DNA from: Adhaeretor mobilis
GTDB lineage: Bacteria; Planctomycetota; Planctomycetia; Pirellulales; Lacipirellulaceae
Direction: 5' to 3'
Assembly: GCF_007741515.1 (NCBI RefSeq)
Contig: NZ_CP036263.1
Coordinates: 124,001-188,000, forward strand
DNA: 64,000 nucleotides
In this document: one piece after another, positions 52,097 to 60,435 of the stretch
How positions within the stretch are numbered: the first letter of the stretch is position 1
Layout of the letters: each line of letters opens with the position of its first letter
Position numbers and translations under genes: made by a program
The notes under the pieces: generated by a model
The model's input: only the letters and a program-made list of their open reading frames with translations
Told to the model about the DNA's origin: nothing
Databases searched by the model: none

Positions 52097-53671
52097 ATGG
52101 CAAAAAAACCACCAACAAAACAATGCCGCAACTTGGTGCTCGTCCTGGGTGATCAACTGAATATCGACTCCGCGGCATTCGATGGCTTTGACTGCGAGAA
52201 AGACTCCGTTTGGATGGCGGAGGTCGCCGAGGAATCAACTCATGTTTGGACACATAAAGCAAGAATCGTCATGTTCCTTGCTGCCATGCGACACTTCCGC
52301 GACGCTTTGCGCAAAAAACACATTGAAGTTCATTACCGCCAGCTCGATGATCGTGGCAAGCGAGGATCGCTCGCAGCAGAATTAGAAGCAACTATCAAGA
52401 AGCTTAAGCCGCAGCAGTTGATACTCGTCGAGCCAGGCGAGTGGCGAGTTCGAGAAAGTTTAATCAATGAAGCCGATAAACTGAATGTAGCACTTGAATT
52501 GCGCACAGATCGGCATTTTTTAAGCACAACGGAGGACTTCGCTCAGCATGCTCAAGGACGTAAGCAGCTAAGACTCGAGTACTATTACCGTGAGTTGCGT
52601 CGCAAGCACGATATTCTCATGGACGGTCGCGATCCTGTAGGCGGCAAGTGGAATTATGATCCTGACAATCGAGGTTCATTCGGGAGAAGCGGTCCAGGTG
52701 AGATTCCTGACACGAAGCGGTATAGCCTCGATGCTACAACCAGAGAAGTTATGAAACTAGTAAGCCGCAAGTTCCCAAAGCATCCTGGCAAACTAGAGCA
52801 CTTTGACTGGCCCGTAACTGCCAAGCAAGCCCGTCAGGCACTCGATGATTTTGTGGCACATCGCCTACCTGAATTTGGGCAATATCAAGATGCCATGTGG
52901 AGTGACGAACCCTTCCTGTACCACTCGAGATTGTCGACCGCCCTGAATCTGAAATTAATTGACCCTCGTGAAGTGATTGACGAGGCGGTCATTGCTTATC
53001 GAACTGGCAAAGCCCCGCTCAATAGTGCCGAGGGCTTCATCCGGCAAATATTGGGATGGCGGGAATATGTACGAGGCATCTACTGGCTGTACATGCCCGG
53101 GTATCTCGAGTGCAACGAACTCGAAGCGATGCAGCCGCTGCCCGCGTTTTACTGGACCGGCGAGACCGAGATGCATTGCCTCAGCCAGGCAATCGGGCAA
53201 ACACTCGACTACGGATATGCACACCACATACAGCGTTTGATGATTACCGGCCTGTTCGCCCTATTGCTAGGCGTCGATCCCCAGAAAGTCAATCAATGGT
53301 ATTTGGCCATGTATGTCGATGCGGTGGAATGGGTCGAGCTGCCCAATTCCTTAGGCATGTCGCAATTCGCCGATGGCGGCGTCATGGCCAGTAAACCTTA
53401 TGTCGCCACAGGCAAGTATATTCAGCGGATGAGCAACTATTGCTCGAGTTGCCGCTTTGATCCTAGTCAATCGACCGGTGAGGACGCCTGCCCCTTCACT
53501 ACGCTCTATTGGGATTTTCTGGCGAGACACAAGAAACGCCTGCAGGGAAACAATCGCATGTCGATGCAACTCCGCAATCTCGATCGTAAGCAGCCGGACG
53601 AATTAAAAGCTATCCAGGAGCAGGTGGTGGAATTAAGAGCTTCGATTACTCCCGAGGATGTCACTCTCTAG
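52097..53671 (+). CDS. Fe-S cryptochrome/photolyase, (6-4) photolyase type
   Basis: 524 residues, the size of the FeS-BCP class (PhrB type). N-terminal LVLVLGDQLN and WMAEVAEESTHVWTHKARI; FAD-binding part SRLSTALNLKLIDP, GFIRQILGWREYVRGIYW, then MYVDAVEWVELPNSLGMSQF. Four cysteines suited to a [4Fe-4S] cluster are found in MHCLSQ, NYCSSCRF and DACPF. Such enzymes repair (6-4) photoproducts with blue light and use a lumazine antenna. Second gene after the flavoprotein. It is convergent, with 9 bp between, with the DNA glycosylase gene. Confidence 0.93.
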   Translation: MAKKPPTKQCRNLVLVLGDQLNIDSAAFDGFDCEKDSVWMAEVAEESTHVWTHKARIVMFLAAMRHFRDALRKKHIEVHYRQLDDRGKRGSLAAELEATIKKLKPQQLILVEPGEWRVRESLINEADKLNVALELRTDRHFLSTTEDFAQHAQGRKQLRLEYYYRELRRKHDILMDGRDPVGGKWNYDPDNRGSFGRSGPGEIPDTKRYSLDATTREVMKLVSRKFPKHPGKLEHFDWPVTAKQARQALDDFVAHRLPEFGQYQDAMWSDEPFLYHSRLSTALNLKLIDPREVIDEAVIAYRTGKAPLNSAEGFIRQILGWREYVRGIYWLYMPGYLECNELEAMQPLPAFYWTGETEMHCLSQAIGQTLDYGYAHHIQRLMITGLFALLLGVDPQKVNQWYLAMYVDAVEWVELPNSLGMSQFADGGVMASKPYVATGKYIQRMSNYCSSCRFDPSQSTGEDACPFTTLYWDFLARHKKRLQGNNRMSMQLRNLDRKQPDELKAIQEQVVELRASITPEDVTL

Positions 53672-53680
53672 AACAATTGC

Positions 53681-54472
53681 CTAGCGCAACTGACATTTCG
53701 GACAAGCAAAGACCTTGCGTGCTCCCAACAGCCAAGATTCGATCATCGAATTGCACTTGCTGCAGTGAGACCGTTTGTAAACGAGTAGCCGCTCCTCGCG
53801 ATTCATTCTACTGCGCGGTTTGCCAATATCTTTCGGCTCCGGGATAATAATGCGATTGTACTTCACACCAATTCTGAGTAGCGACTGCAGTTTTGTCCAA
53901 AGCAAATCGACCTGTTCGCGAGCTAAGGATTGCCCAGGGATTTCTGGATGAATTCCCAGCAAGTACAAGACTTCGCTCCGGTAGATATTGCCAACTCCAG
54001 CAATGACCGACTGATTGAGCAAGAGACTGCCAATCGCCACTCGGCTGCGGCTGATCCTCTGCCAAACGAGCTCCACATCGCCATCAATACGCAACGGATC
54101 TGCTCCTAGCCGTTGCTGAACGGCGGCCCACTGCTCCTTGGTAAGGACTTCACACGTGCTTGGTCCATTGAGGTCAAAAGCCTTGTCCTTGCCTACGACA
54201 CGTAAGCGGACTTGCCCGCGAGGCTCAGGGACAGGTATGGGATGTAAGCGAAACTTGCCGTAGAGCCCAAGATGAACGTGAAGAAGTTTCTCTCCCGACC
54301 AGTGATAGCACAGATGTTTACCGTGTGCTTCGACCGAGTGTAGAGTTGCGCCATCGAGTTGGCGTGCACCGTTCGCGAACCGTCCCTGCGGGGAAGATAT
54401 TGCTAAGCATTGTCCACCAAACTCTTCGGTGTGATCGCGCGCAATCCGATGTAGCATATGGCCTTCAGGCAT
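53681..54472 (-). CDS. Fpg/Nei family DNA glycosylase
   Basis: 263 residues. It starts MPEGHMLHR; the P-E after Met are the catalytic residues once Met is removed. The conserved Lys region is GKHLCYHW, the helix-two-turn-helix is LLLNQSVIAGVGNIYRSEVLY, and the C-terminal zinc finger is HCSKCNSMIESWLLGARKVFACPKCQ. It matches the endonuclease VIII-like (Nei2) group better than MutM. Removes oxidised bases, in keeping with the photo-oxidative island. Downstream of the second phosphatase by 15 bp on the same strand. Confidence 0.9.
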   Translation of the reverse strand: MPEGHMLHRIARDHTEEFGGQCLAISSPQGRFANGARQLDGATLHSVEAHGKHLCYHWSGEKLLHVHLGLYGKFRLHPIPVPEPRGQVRLRVVGKDKAFDLNGPSTCEVLTKEQWAAVQQRLGADPLRIDGDVELVWQRISRSRVAIGSLLLNQSVIAGVGNIYRSEVLYLLGIHPEIPGQSLAREQVDLLWTKLQSLLRIGVKYNRIIIPEPKDIGKPRSRMNREERLLVYKRSHCSKCNSMIESWLLGARKVFACPKCQLR

Positions 54473-54487
54473 ACGGTTTTTACCTCG

Positions 54488-55351
54488 CTAGTCCATGTAT
54501 GTCTTGTCGGTTGCCCCCTGCAGGTACCTGAACGGCGCAAGTAGGTTGTCTAACCAAGGTACCGAGGTACTTGTTGCTTTACAGAGTAAAACCGTTGTAT
54601 CATCGATGGCGAGATTCACAGGATCTTCGCTCTTAATTTGCTGAATAAGTCGCGCGAGGAGTTGATTTGGCTCATCAAAAGCGAGGCTTCGAACACGATC
54701 CAATAGGCCATGAATTCCAAGTGTTTGCCCTGTGGAAGTTTGGCACTGTGTGAGGGTATCACTGTAGCTCAAGATCATGTCCCCCGGCTGCAGTTTTGTT
54801 TGGAAGTGCTGGTACTCGTCGACGTTGACTACGCCCAACCATCCTGTAGTTTGCGGCGAACCGGCAGGTTTCTTTTTTAAAACAGACCACTTTTGCTCGG
54901 CAGCGCGAAACAGTAGTGGTGGTGGATGCCCGGTGTTACACAGCGAGAGAGATCGCGTCGGCGAAAAGTAAGTGCCGACCATCACCGTCGCAAAGCAACC
55001 CAGCTCCGAGCTTTCCTCTAATTGGTGGTTAATCTGCTGGACGATTCTTGTCTGCCGAATTGTGTTGATATTACGCTTCATCAATTCACGTAGCTCGTCC
55101 ACCAGTTCCTCAAATTGAGAACCTTGGCTACAAATGTCTGCCATCATCATTCGCGTTACTCTTCCAGAAGAGCAAGACGAGAGCAAGTGAAGGTCACTAC
55201 CTCCCGCCTCGCTATCGCTTACCGAATGACTCCGTATCCAAATGTCGAGTCCGGGCCTGGCCAGGTGATTTTCTCGGCTGCCGTGGCCTCCCCATACCTC
55301 CATGCATTTCATTTTAGAGTCGCTATTAGCCATTGAAGTCGTTGTTGACAT
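54488..55351 (-). CDS. SpoIIE/PP2C-like phosphatase paralogue with altered motif
   Basis: 287 residues, similar along its full length to the protein at 41248 (shared KCMEVWGG, LSSCSSGRVTRM, LSLCNTGHPPPLLF, DDTTVLL). The first Asp is kept in AGGSDLH, but the second metal motif, normally ADVSGHG, reads ADICSQG. SYSDTLTQ keeps its Asp. So metal binding may be weakened. A shorter start at 55333 is possible. It is co-oriented with the glycosylase gene. Confidence 0.78.
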   Translation of the reverse strand: MSTTTSMANSDSKMKCMEVWGGHGSRENHLARPGLDIWIRSHSVSDSEAGGSDLHLLSSCSSGRVTRMMMADICSQGSQFEELVDELRELMKRNINTIRQTRIVQQINHQLEESSELGCFATVMVGTYFSPTRSLSLCNTGHPPPLLFRAAEQKWSVLKKKPAGSPQTTGWLGVVNVDEYQHFQTKLQPGDMILSYSDTLTQCQTSTGQTLGIHGLLDRVRSLAFDEPNQLLARLIQQIKSEDPVNLAIDDTTVLLCKATSTSVPWLDNLLAPFRYLQGATDKTYMD

Positions 55352-55394
55352 AGTGGTCTATCTGGTTAGTGATAGGAGTAAGCGGAAGTTATGT

Positions 55395-55871
55395 TTAGGA
55401 GACCGATTCGCTTGGCGGTATCTGATAACTGGCAAAATATCGATTGTCGTTGACCCAATCCTCACGAGTGTAGCTGACAACCGAAGTATCAGTCTCGCGG
55501 ATTTCTAAGCGGTTTAATCGAAAACCCATCTCGGTGATTTCGGTGAATAGCTGATGCGCGAGATTCTCGACGGTTGTGGGACAAGAGAAACATTTGAGCC
55601 GAAGCGTTTCGCCGGTTTCTTTCATATGCCGCAGTAAAGTTTGGTAAAGTGGGTCTTTGACATGAATCATCATCGCATGATCGTATTCTCGCTTCAGGTG
55701 GGGCTCAATACTGTCGTCGAAGTCGGCAAACAGGGTCGTAAGCGATCCGGTTCGCTCCACTTCAAAAAAACAGGTGACTCCATACCGGTGTCCATGCAAA
55801 TTGCTGCATTTATCGTTTAGCTCCTCATTACGATGAGCTGCATAGAACTTGTACTGCTTTTGAATCATCAT
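55395..55871 (-). CDS. 6-pyruvoyltetrahydropterin synthase / QueD-like protein
   Basis: 158 residues. PTPS-family motifs: the zinc-binding His in FYAAHRN, then NDKCSNLHGHRYGVTCFFEV (catalytic Cys and HGH), LFADFDDSIEP and YDHAMMI. PTTVENLAHQLF contains the late Glu-type segment, and IRETDTSVVSY is the substrate-binding end. It acts on dihydroneopterin triphosphate, the product of GTP cyclohydrolase I, whose gene is directly upstream (18 bp). It may serve a pterin cofactor, not only queuosine. Starts at 55871 or 55868. Confidence 0.87.
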   Translation of the reverse strand: MMIQKQYKFYAAHRNEELNDKCSNLHGHRYGVTCFFEVERTGSLTTLFADFDDSIEPHLKREYDHAMMIHVKDPLYQTLLRHMKETGETLRLKCFSCPTTVENLAHQLFTEITEMGFRLNRLEIRETDTSVVSYTREDWVNDNRYFASYQIPPSESVS

Positions 55872-55889
55872 CGCGCCGACTCTGGGATT

Positions 55890-56564
55890 TTAGCGGTAAG
55901 AATTGGTGTCGATTAGCGACAGAAACTCGCTGCGGCTTGATAGGCTAGTTTTGAGCGTACCTCGCAGTGAGCTTGTAACTGTTGAGCTCCCATGTTTTTT
56001 TACGCCGCGAATCGACATGCAAGAGTGTTCCGCTTGAATTACCACGCCCACACCGGAGGTTTTCAGCTCTTTCTCGATGAGTTCAGCAATTGTATGCGTC
56101 ATCCGTTCTTGTACCTGCGGTCGACGAGCCACTTCTTCGACCACACGAGCCAGCTAGCTCAGTCCTGTGACATGGCCTTCTGGGATGTAACTGACATGAG
56201 CAACCCCAGTGAAAGGCAACAAGTGATGCTCACACATGCTGGTAAAAGGGATATCACGAACGAGGACAAGCTCGTCATACTCTTCAGTAAAGGTGACATG
56301 CAAATGCCGTGCTGGATCGAGATGTAGCCCCGCAAACATTTCGGCATACATCTTGGCGACCCTACGTGGCGTCTCCTGCAAGCTAGGTCGCTTCGGGTCT
56401 TCGCCCGCCGCAATCAAGATGGTTTCCACCGCTGATTTGATGGCCTCAAGGGCGACTTCCTTGGTACTCCGAGATGTAGGTTGATGCGGTTGATGAGCAA
56501 GTGAGCTATGGCCTAATTGTGGTGCGTGACTGTTTGCTGCGGGCAGCTCAAGAACTGTGGACAT
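55890..56564 (-). pseudogene. folE: GTP cyclohydrolase I interrupted by a single in-frame TAG
   Basis: A complete FolE can be read over 225 codons except for one TAG (56156-56154, codon 137). Before it: [40 protein letters not shown] and EGHVTGLS. After it, in the same frame: LARVVEEVARRPQVQERMT, GVVIQAEHSCMSIRGVKK and TSSLRGTLK. FolE proteins normally have Lys here (GLSKLARV), so AAG to TAG is a one-base change. The zinc Cys and active-site residues of the second half would be lost. Pseudogene, sequence error and readthrough cannot be told apart here. Confidence 0.85.
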
Positions 56565-57263
56565 GCTATCTGTGTCTCGCTGAGATCTAGTACGGGAGCG
56601 TATGCTGGCACTGTAGGCAAGAACTCCTTACTGACAATGAAAAAGACACCGACTTTCCACAAATTAGCTACCAATTGTCGACCGGAAGGCATGATTTCGC
56701 CAAGATGCGGCACTTGCAGACTCGAAGCAGATAGAAATGCCAGCTAGCCGTAGGCTGTTTGTGATTCCGACGGCACAGAATTTAGCCCACAGTTCTAAGT
56801 TTCAAGCATAAGAAGTGATACCGCTGCTAGGGCGGCAATCATTCCCCGGATACTCGCCTAGCTGGCTTGCCATTGAAGACTTGATCCATCGGTTGCGAAG
56901 GTTTCTAGAGCCCCGACATTCCCGGACGCGGCCACTTCCAAGGAGCGGTTTGGCCCCTCTCGTAGTATGTTTGTACTCGAAGAACTTCAGCTACGATCGG
57001 AGCAGCCAAAGAGTCGCGAATAATGTAGGCTCTTATCTTTTCCGCTATCGGTGTCCCCCTATGCCTGGGAAGACTCGCCGGAACATTTTCATAAAAGCTG
57101 CTTGACAGCCTGAGGTTTCGGATTGTTTCGAAAGTCAGCCATCAACGGTAGGTCGAGACGAGAGGGGAATTTGCAGGAGAAGTTTACCATACCGACGGTA
57201 TCATGGATGTTTTGCAAAGAACGCGGTTAGTAGAATGGCCGAATGTGGCATTTTGTATTGTTA
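56565..57263. other. Intergenic region between folE and the response regulator gene
   Basis: 699 bp with no protein family recognised on either strand. It holds short frames without conserved motifs, no tRNA and no strong palindrome. The folE promoter is expected at its left end. It marks the right boundary of the light/stress island. Confidence 0.45.
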
Positions 57264-58637
57264 TCAAGTGCGATACTCGTTCTCGATGTCATACTGCTTC
57301 AATTTCCGATATAGCGTCTTACGGTCTAGGCCCAGTGTGCGTGCTGCCAAGGTCTTGTTGTCGCCAACGACATGGAGCACGTGGGTAATGTACCGCCGTT
57401 CGACTTCCTCCATTGGCACTAGCTCGGAAGGATCTGCTCCGCCGATATAGACTTGGGCACTTTGGTAGTCACTTATTTTCTCAGGCAAATCGTCGACTGC
57501 CAATCTTTCGTACCGCGTCAAGGCGACAGCCCGCTCGATCACATTTCGCAACTCACGGACATTGCCGGGCCAACCGTAAGAGAGCAGCTTCTCCGCGGCT
57601 TGGTCAGACAGGCCTATGACCTCTTTAGTCGCTCGCTGGGCAAATTGCTGGACAAATTGCTGAGCCAACAGTAGAACGTCAGTGCCGCGACCGCGAAGGG
57701 GTGGCAGATGAAGTTGGATGACGTTGATGCGGTAGAATAGGTCTTCCCGAAAATGTTGTTCTTCTACGGCGGATTCCAGGTCTCGGTTCGTCGCGGTCAA
57801 CAAACGAACATCGAACGAGACTTCTTGGTTGGCACCGACAGGTCGAACCTTGCCTTCTTCTAGTGCCCGCAGCAGCTTCGCCTGCATGGGCAGCGGCATC
57901 TCTCCGACCTCGTCCAGAAAAAGCGTTCCTCCGGACGCTTCCATAAATAAGCCTTTCCGCTCGGAGCGTGCATCGGTGAATGCTCCTTTCGCATGGCCGA
58001 ACAGTTCGCTCTCTAGCAACGCCTCTGGCAGGGCCGCGCAGTTCACGGCGACAAAAGGTTGTTGCGAACGCCGGCTTCGTTTGTGAATTGATCGTGCGAC
58101 GAGTTCTTTGCCGGTACCGCTCTCGCCAGTGATCAGGATCGAAGACTCTGAGTCGGCGATGCGATCAAGCTGGTCGTCGAGTTGCTGCATCGCGGGGCTC
58201 TCGCCAAGTAATTCTCCGCGCTCCGTCCTCGCCGCGAGTTGGCCAGTTAGCTTGGCGACTTGCTTTTGTAGTTGGTGATGGCTGATCGCTCGATTGAGCG
58301 TCACTGCCAGCAGATCTAGCTCCACAGGCTTCGTGACAAAGTCATATGCACCGGCGCGTATTGCACCCACCGCGGCCTCAAGACTGCCAAAAGCCGTCAT
58401 CACGACCACCGGAATGTCAGGGCGATTGGCAACCACTTGTTCGCACAGTTGGAGGCCCGTTTTCTCCGGCATTTTGAGATCAGTCAGGACGACATCGAAC
58501 TCATCGTCATGCAACGCGACCAAAGCTTCATCGGCAGAGGTAAACCAAGCGGAGGTGATACCGCGCTTGTCGAGGTCGGTGTGAATCAATTCACACATGC
58601 TGCGCTCGTCGTCAACGATCAAGACGTGGCCAGTCAC
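57264..58637 (-). CDS. NtrC-type sigma-54-dependent response regulator
   Basis: 457 residues from the GTG at 58637, whose first base overlaps the kinase gene's stop (TAGTG); an ATG at 58673 would overlap by 37 bp. Receiver domain VLIVDDERSM with the phospho-Asp in VVLTDLKMPE. AAA+ domain with Walker A GESGTGKE, GGTLFLDEVGEMPL and the R-finger region. The sigma-54 contact loop reads GAFTDA where GAFTGA is usual. A Fis-type helix-turn-helix ends the protein (KTLAARTLGLDRKTLYRKLK). Downstream partner of the kinase in one operon. Confidence 0.92.
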   Translation of the reverse strand: MTGHVLIVDDERSMCELIHTDLDKRGITSAWFTSADEALVALHDDEFDVVLTDLKMPEKTGLQLCEQVVANRPDIPVVVMTAFGSLEAAVGAIRAGAYDFVTKPVELDLLAVTLNRAISHHQLQKQVAKLTGQLAARTERGELLGESPAMQQLDDQLDRIADSESSILITGESGTGKELVARSIHKRSRRSQQPFVAVNCAALPEALLESELFGHAKGAFTDARSERKGLFMEASGGTLFLDEVGEMPLPMQAKLLRALEEGKVRPVGANQEVSFDVRLLTATNRDLESAVEEQHFREDLFYRINVIQLHLPPLRGRGTDVLLLAQQFVQQFAQRATKEVIGLSDQAAEKLLSYGWPGNVRELRNVIERAVALTRYERLAVDDLPEKISDYQSAQVYIGGADPSELVPMEEVERRYITHVLHVVGDNKTLAARTLGLDRKTLYRKLKQYDIENEYRT

Positions 58638-60100
58638 TACTGGTTCTCCTGGGGTAAAAAGACGGTGAAACAACTGCCAGCTCCTGGCTGACTTTGCACA
58701 TCAATCCAACCGTCATGCTCTTGGACAATGCCGTACGCGATAGAGAGCCCCAGCCCGGTCCCCTCGCCCACATCCTTGGTAGTAAAGAATGGCTCGAACA
58801 GATGTTCCTGGTTTTCGGCATCTACGCCAACACCATCGTCACATACTTCGACGAACGCATACTGTTTTGGGCTAGTCTCAGGTTGCTCGGGATTCACAAG
58901 TGTTCGAGTACCCATCGAGACGCTGATCCTACCCTCGGCAGCTATCGATTGAATCCCGTTCATAATGATGTTTGTTAGCACTTGTTGAATTTGCCCTTCA
59001 TCAAGGTTAGCTCGCAGTGGACTAGCAGCGTCTTGTAGCTCCAACGTGACCCGATTAGACTTGGCGAACGACCGCAATAAACCAACGGTGCGCTCGACAA
59101 CGGTACAGAGATCGGTCATGTGACTGTCCAGGGCGGTGCGTCGCGAAAAGTCGAGCAGTTGCCTGATGATGGCGGTAATCCGATCTGCCTCTTGTTTGAT
59201 AGTCTCCGCGCTTTCATGAATCTCTTCCGAGGAAAGCCTGCCGCTGGCAATTAGGCCGGCTCGCCCAGCGACTACGTTGAGCGGGGTTCCGACTTCGTGG
59301 GCGATCCCAGCTGACAGTCTGCCGACGGTCTTCAATCGGTCTGCATGTCGTAGCTGGCTGACCGCGGCAATGCGATTGGTAGTTTCTGTCTCGATTGTTG
59401 CTTTTTGGTTCTGAATCTGGCTACTCATTTCATTCAAGGCGATTCCCAACTTCGACAGCTCATCATTGCCGCGAATTGCAATGGAATGCCCAAGATCACC
59501 CGTGCCGATCTGCTCAGTCTTTTCTACGAGCTGCTCGAGTGGCCTGCCGATGAGCCTGACGCCGGCGAACATGATCACGCCCAATGAAACTAGCGCCAAT
59601 CCGGCAAGCGTGGCCAAAGTCGATCTGATCGTGTGTCGCCTTTGCTCATCGGGGAGAGACAGTGATTCGGAGAGTTCAACGCCGGTTGAAACCGGTTCAT
59701 TCTCGTCGATAGGCACATAAGTGTGGAGCCATCCTTCACCGGAGTTACTTCGCGTCACAACGGACTCGATTTCACCAGTTACGACACGGCGAAGTGCCGT
59801 CTGTGAGACTTGCGGTGCGTCGGGATGACCTGATTCGACGCCGAACTCTACCCATCGCATTCTCGAATGACGCATCTCCATCGGCATGCCGGAGAGCGCA
59901 TCTGCAACGCCAGGCCGACCATGCTCCTTCCACGCTTTGCTCAATTGATCTGTGATGATAGGCTTGAGGGCACGGGCTTTCTCTTCACGTTCTCTTTGGA
60001 AACTCTCGAACTGATGACGTACCGTGAGATACGCACTTGCACAGGTTAGCAAGGCTATTGCAACGAAGACAATTAATATAAGCTTGGCGGCTAACTTCAT
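58637..60100 (-). CDS. Sensor histidine kinase with HAMP domain
   Basis: 487 residues. Two membrane helices (about 4-23 and 160-182) enclose a periplasmic sensor of about 135 residues. A HAMP domain follows (RLIGRPLEQLVEKTEQIGTG), then the phospho-acceptor motif LSAGIAHEVGTPLNVVAGRA and an intact ATPase domain (DDGVGVDAENQEHLFEPFF, GTGLGLSIAYGIV). Pairs with the NtrC-type regulator that overlaps its stop. No known ligand signature in the sensor region. Confidence 0.92.
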   Translation of the reverse strand: MKLAAKLILIVFVAIALLTCASAYLTVRHQFESFQREREEKARALKPIITDQLSKAWKEHGRPGVADALSGMPMEMRHSRMRWVEFGVESGHPDAPQVSQTALRRVVTGEIESVVTRSNSGEGWLHTYVPIDENEPVSTGVELSESLSLPDEQRRHTIRSTLATLAGLALVSLGVIMFAGVRLIGRPLEQLVEKTEQIGTGDLGHSIAIRGNDELSKLGIALNEMSSQIQNQKATIETETTNRIAAVSQLRHADRLKTVGRLSAGIAHEVGTPLNVVAGRAGLIASGRLSSEEIHESAETIKQEADRITAIIRQLLDFSRRTALDSHMTDLCTVVERTVGLLRSFAKSNRVTLELQDAASPLRANLDEGQIQQVLTNIIMNGIQSIAAEGRISVSMGTRTLVNPEQPETSPKQYAFVEVCDDGVGVDAENQEHLFEPFFTTKDVGEGTGLGLSIAYGIVQEHDGWIDVQSQPGAGSCFTVFLPQENQ

Positions 60101-60200
60101 ACTTCTATCATCCTACCCCGAACTTTGCCGTTTCTCGATGCTCCATAGTAATCGTTCAAAGCAGAGTGGCCCATAAGGAATTCATTGGGACCGGTCGACT

Positions 60201-60362
60201 CTACAAAAGAATCCGGCTACGAAACTTGAATTTCGCCGCCGGATCGAGTGCGATAGCGATTTCAATAGAACACTCCACGCCAAGGAACAGAAACCGTACC
60301 TTCTGGCGTTCCAGTTCTTTGATGATGTCAGTGAGTGTTGCGAGTTCCAGTTCCATGCCCAT
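60201..60362 (-). CDS. Possible small protein of 53 residues
   Basis: MGMELELATLTDIIKELERQ, KVRFLFLGVECSIEIAIALD, then PAAKFKFRSRILL. The helix-strand pattern and the position between two co-oriented genes, with no overlap, make it plausible. I recall no named family. It occupies much of the 335-bp gap upstream of the histidine kinase gene. Confidence 0.35.
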   Translation of the reverse strand: MGMELELATLTDIIKELERQKVRFLFLGVECSIEIAIALDPAAKFKFRSRILL

Positions 60363-60435
60363 TGCTGTCAGGATTCTTCACGGCAACTTCGATTCTCTGC
60401 CCCTTTCTCCTTCGATGCACTTTCGCTCGACTCTC

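Noticed and set aside
56815..57105. 96-codon frame in the gap after folE
   Set aside because: Low-complexity composition and no conserved motif or start signal.
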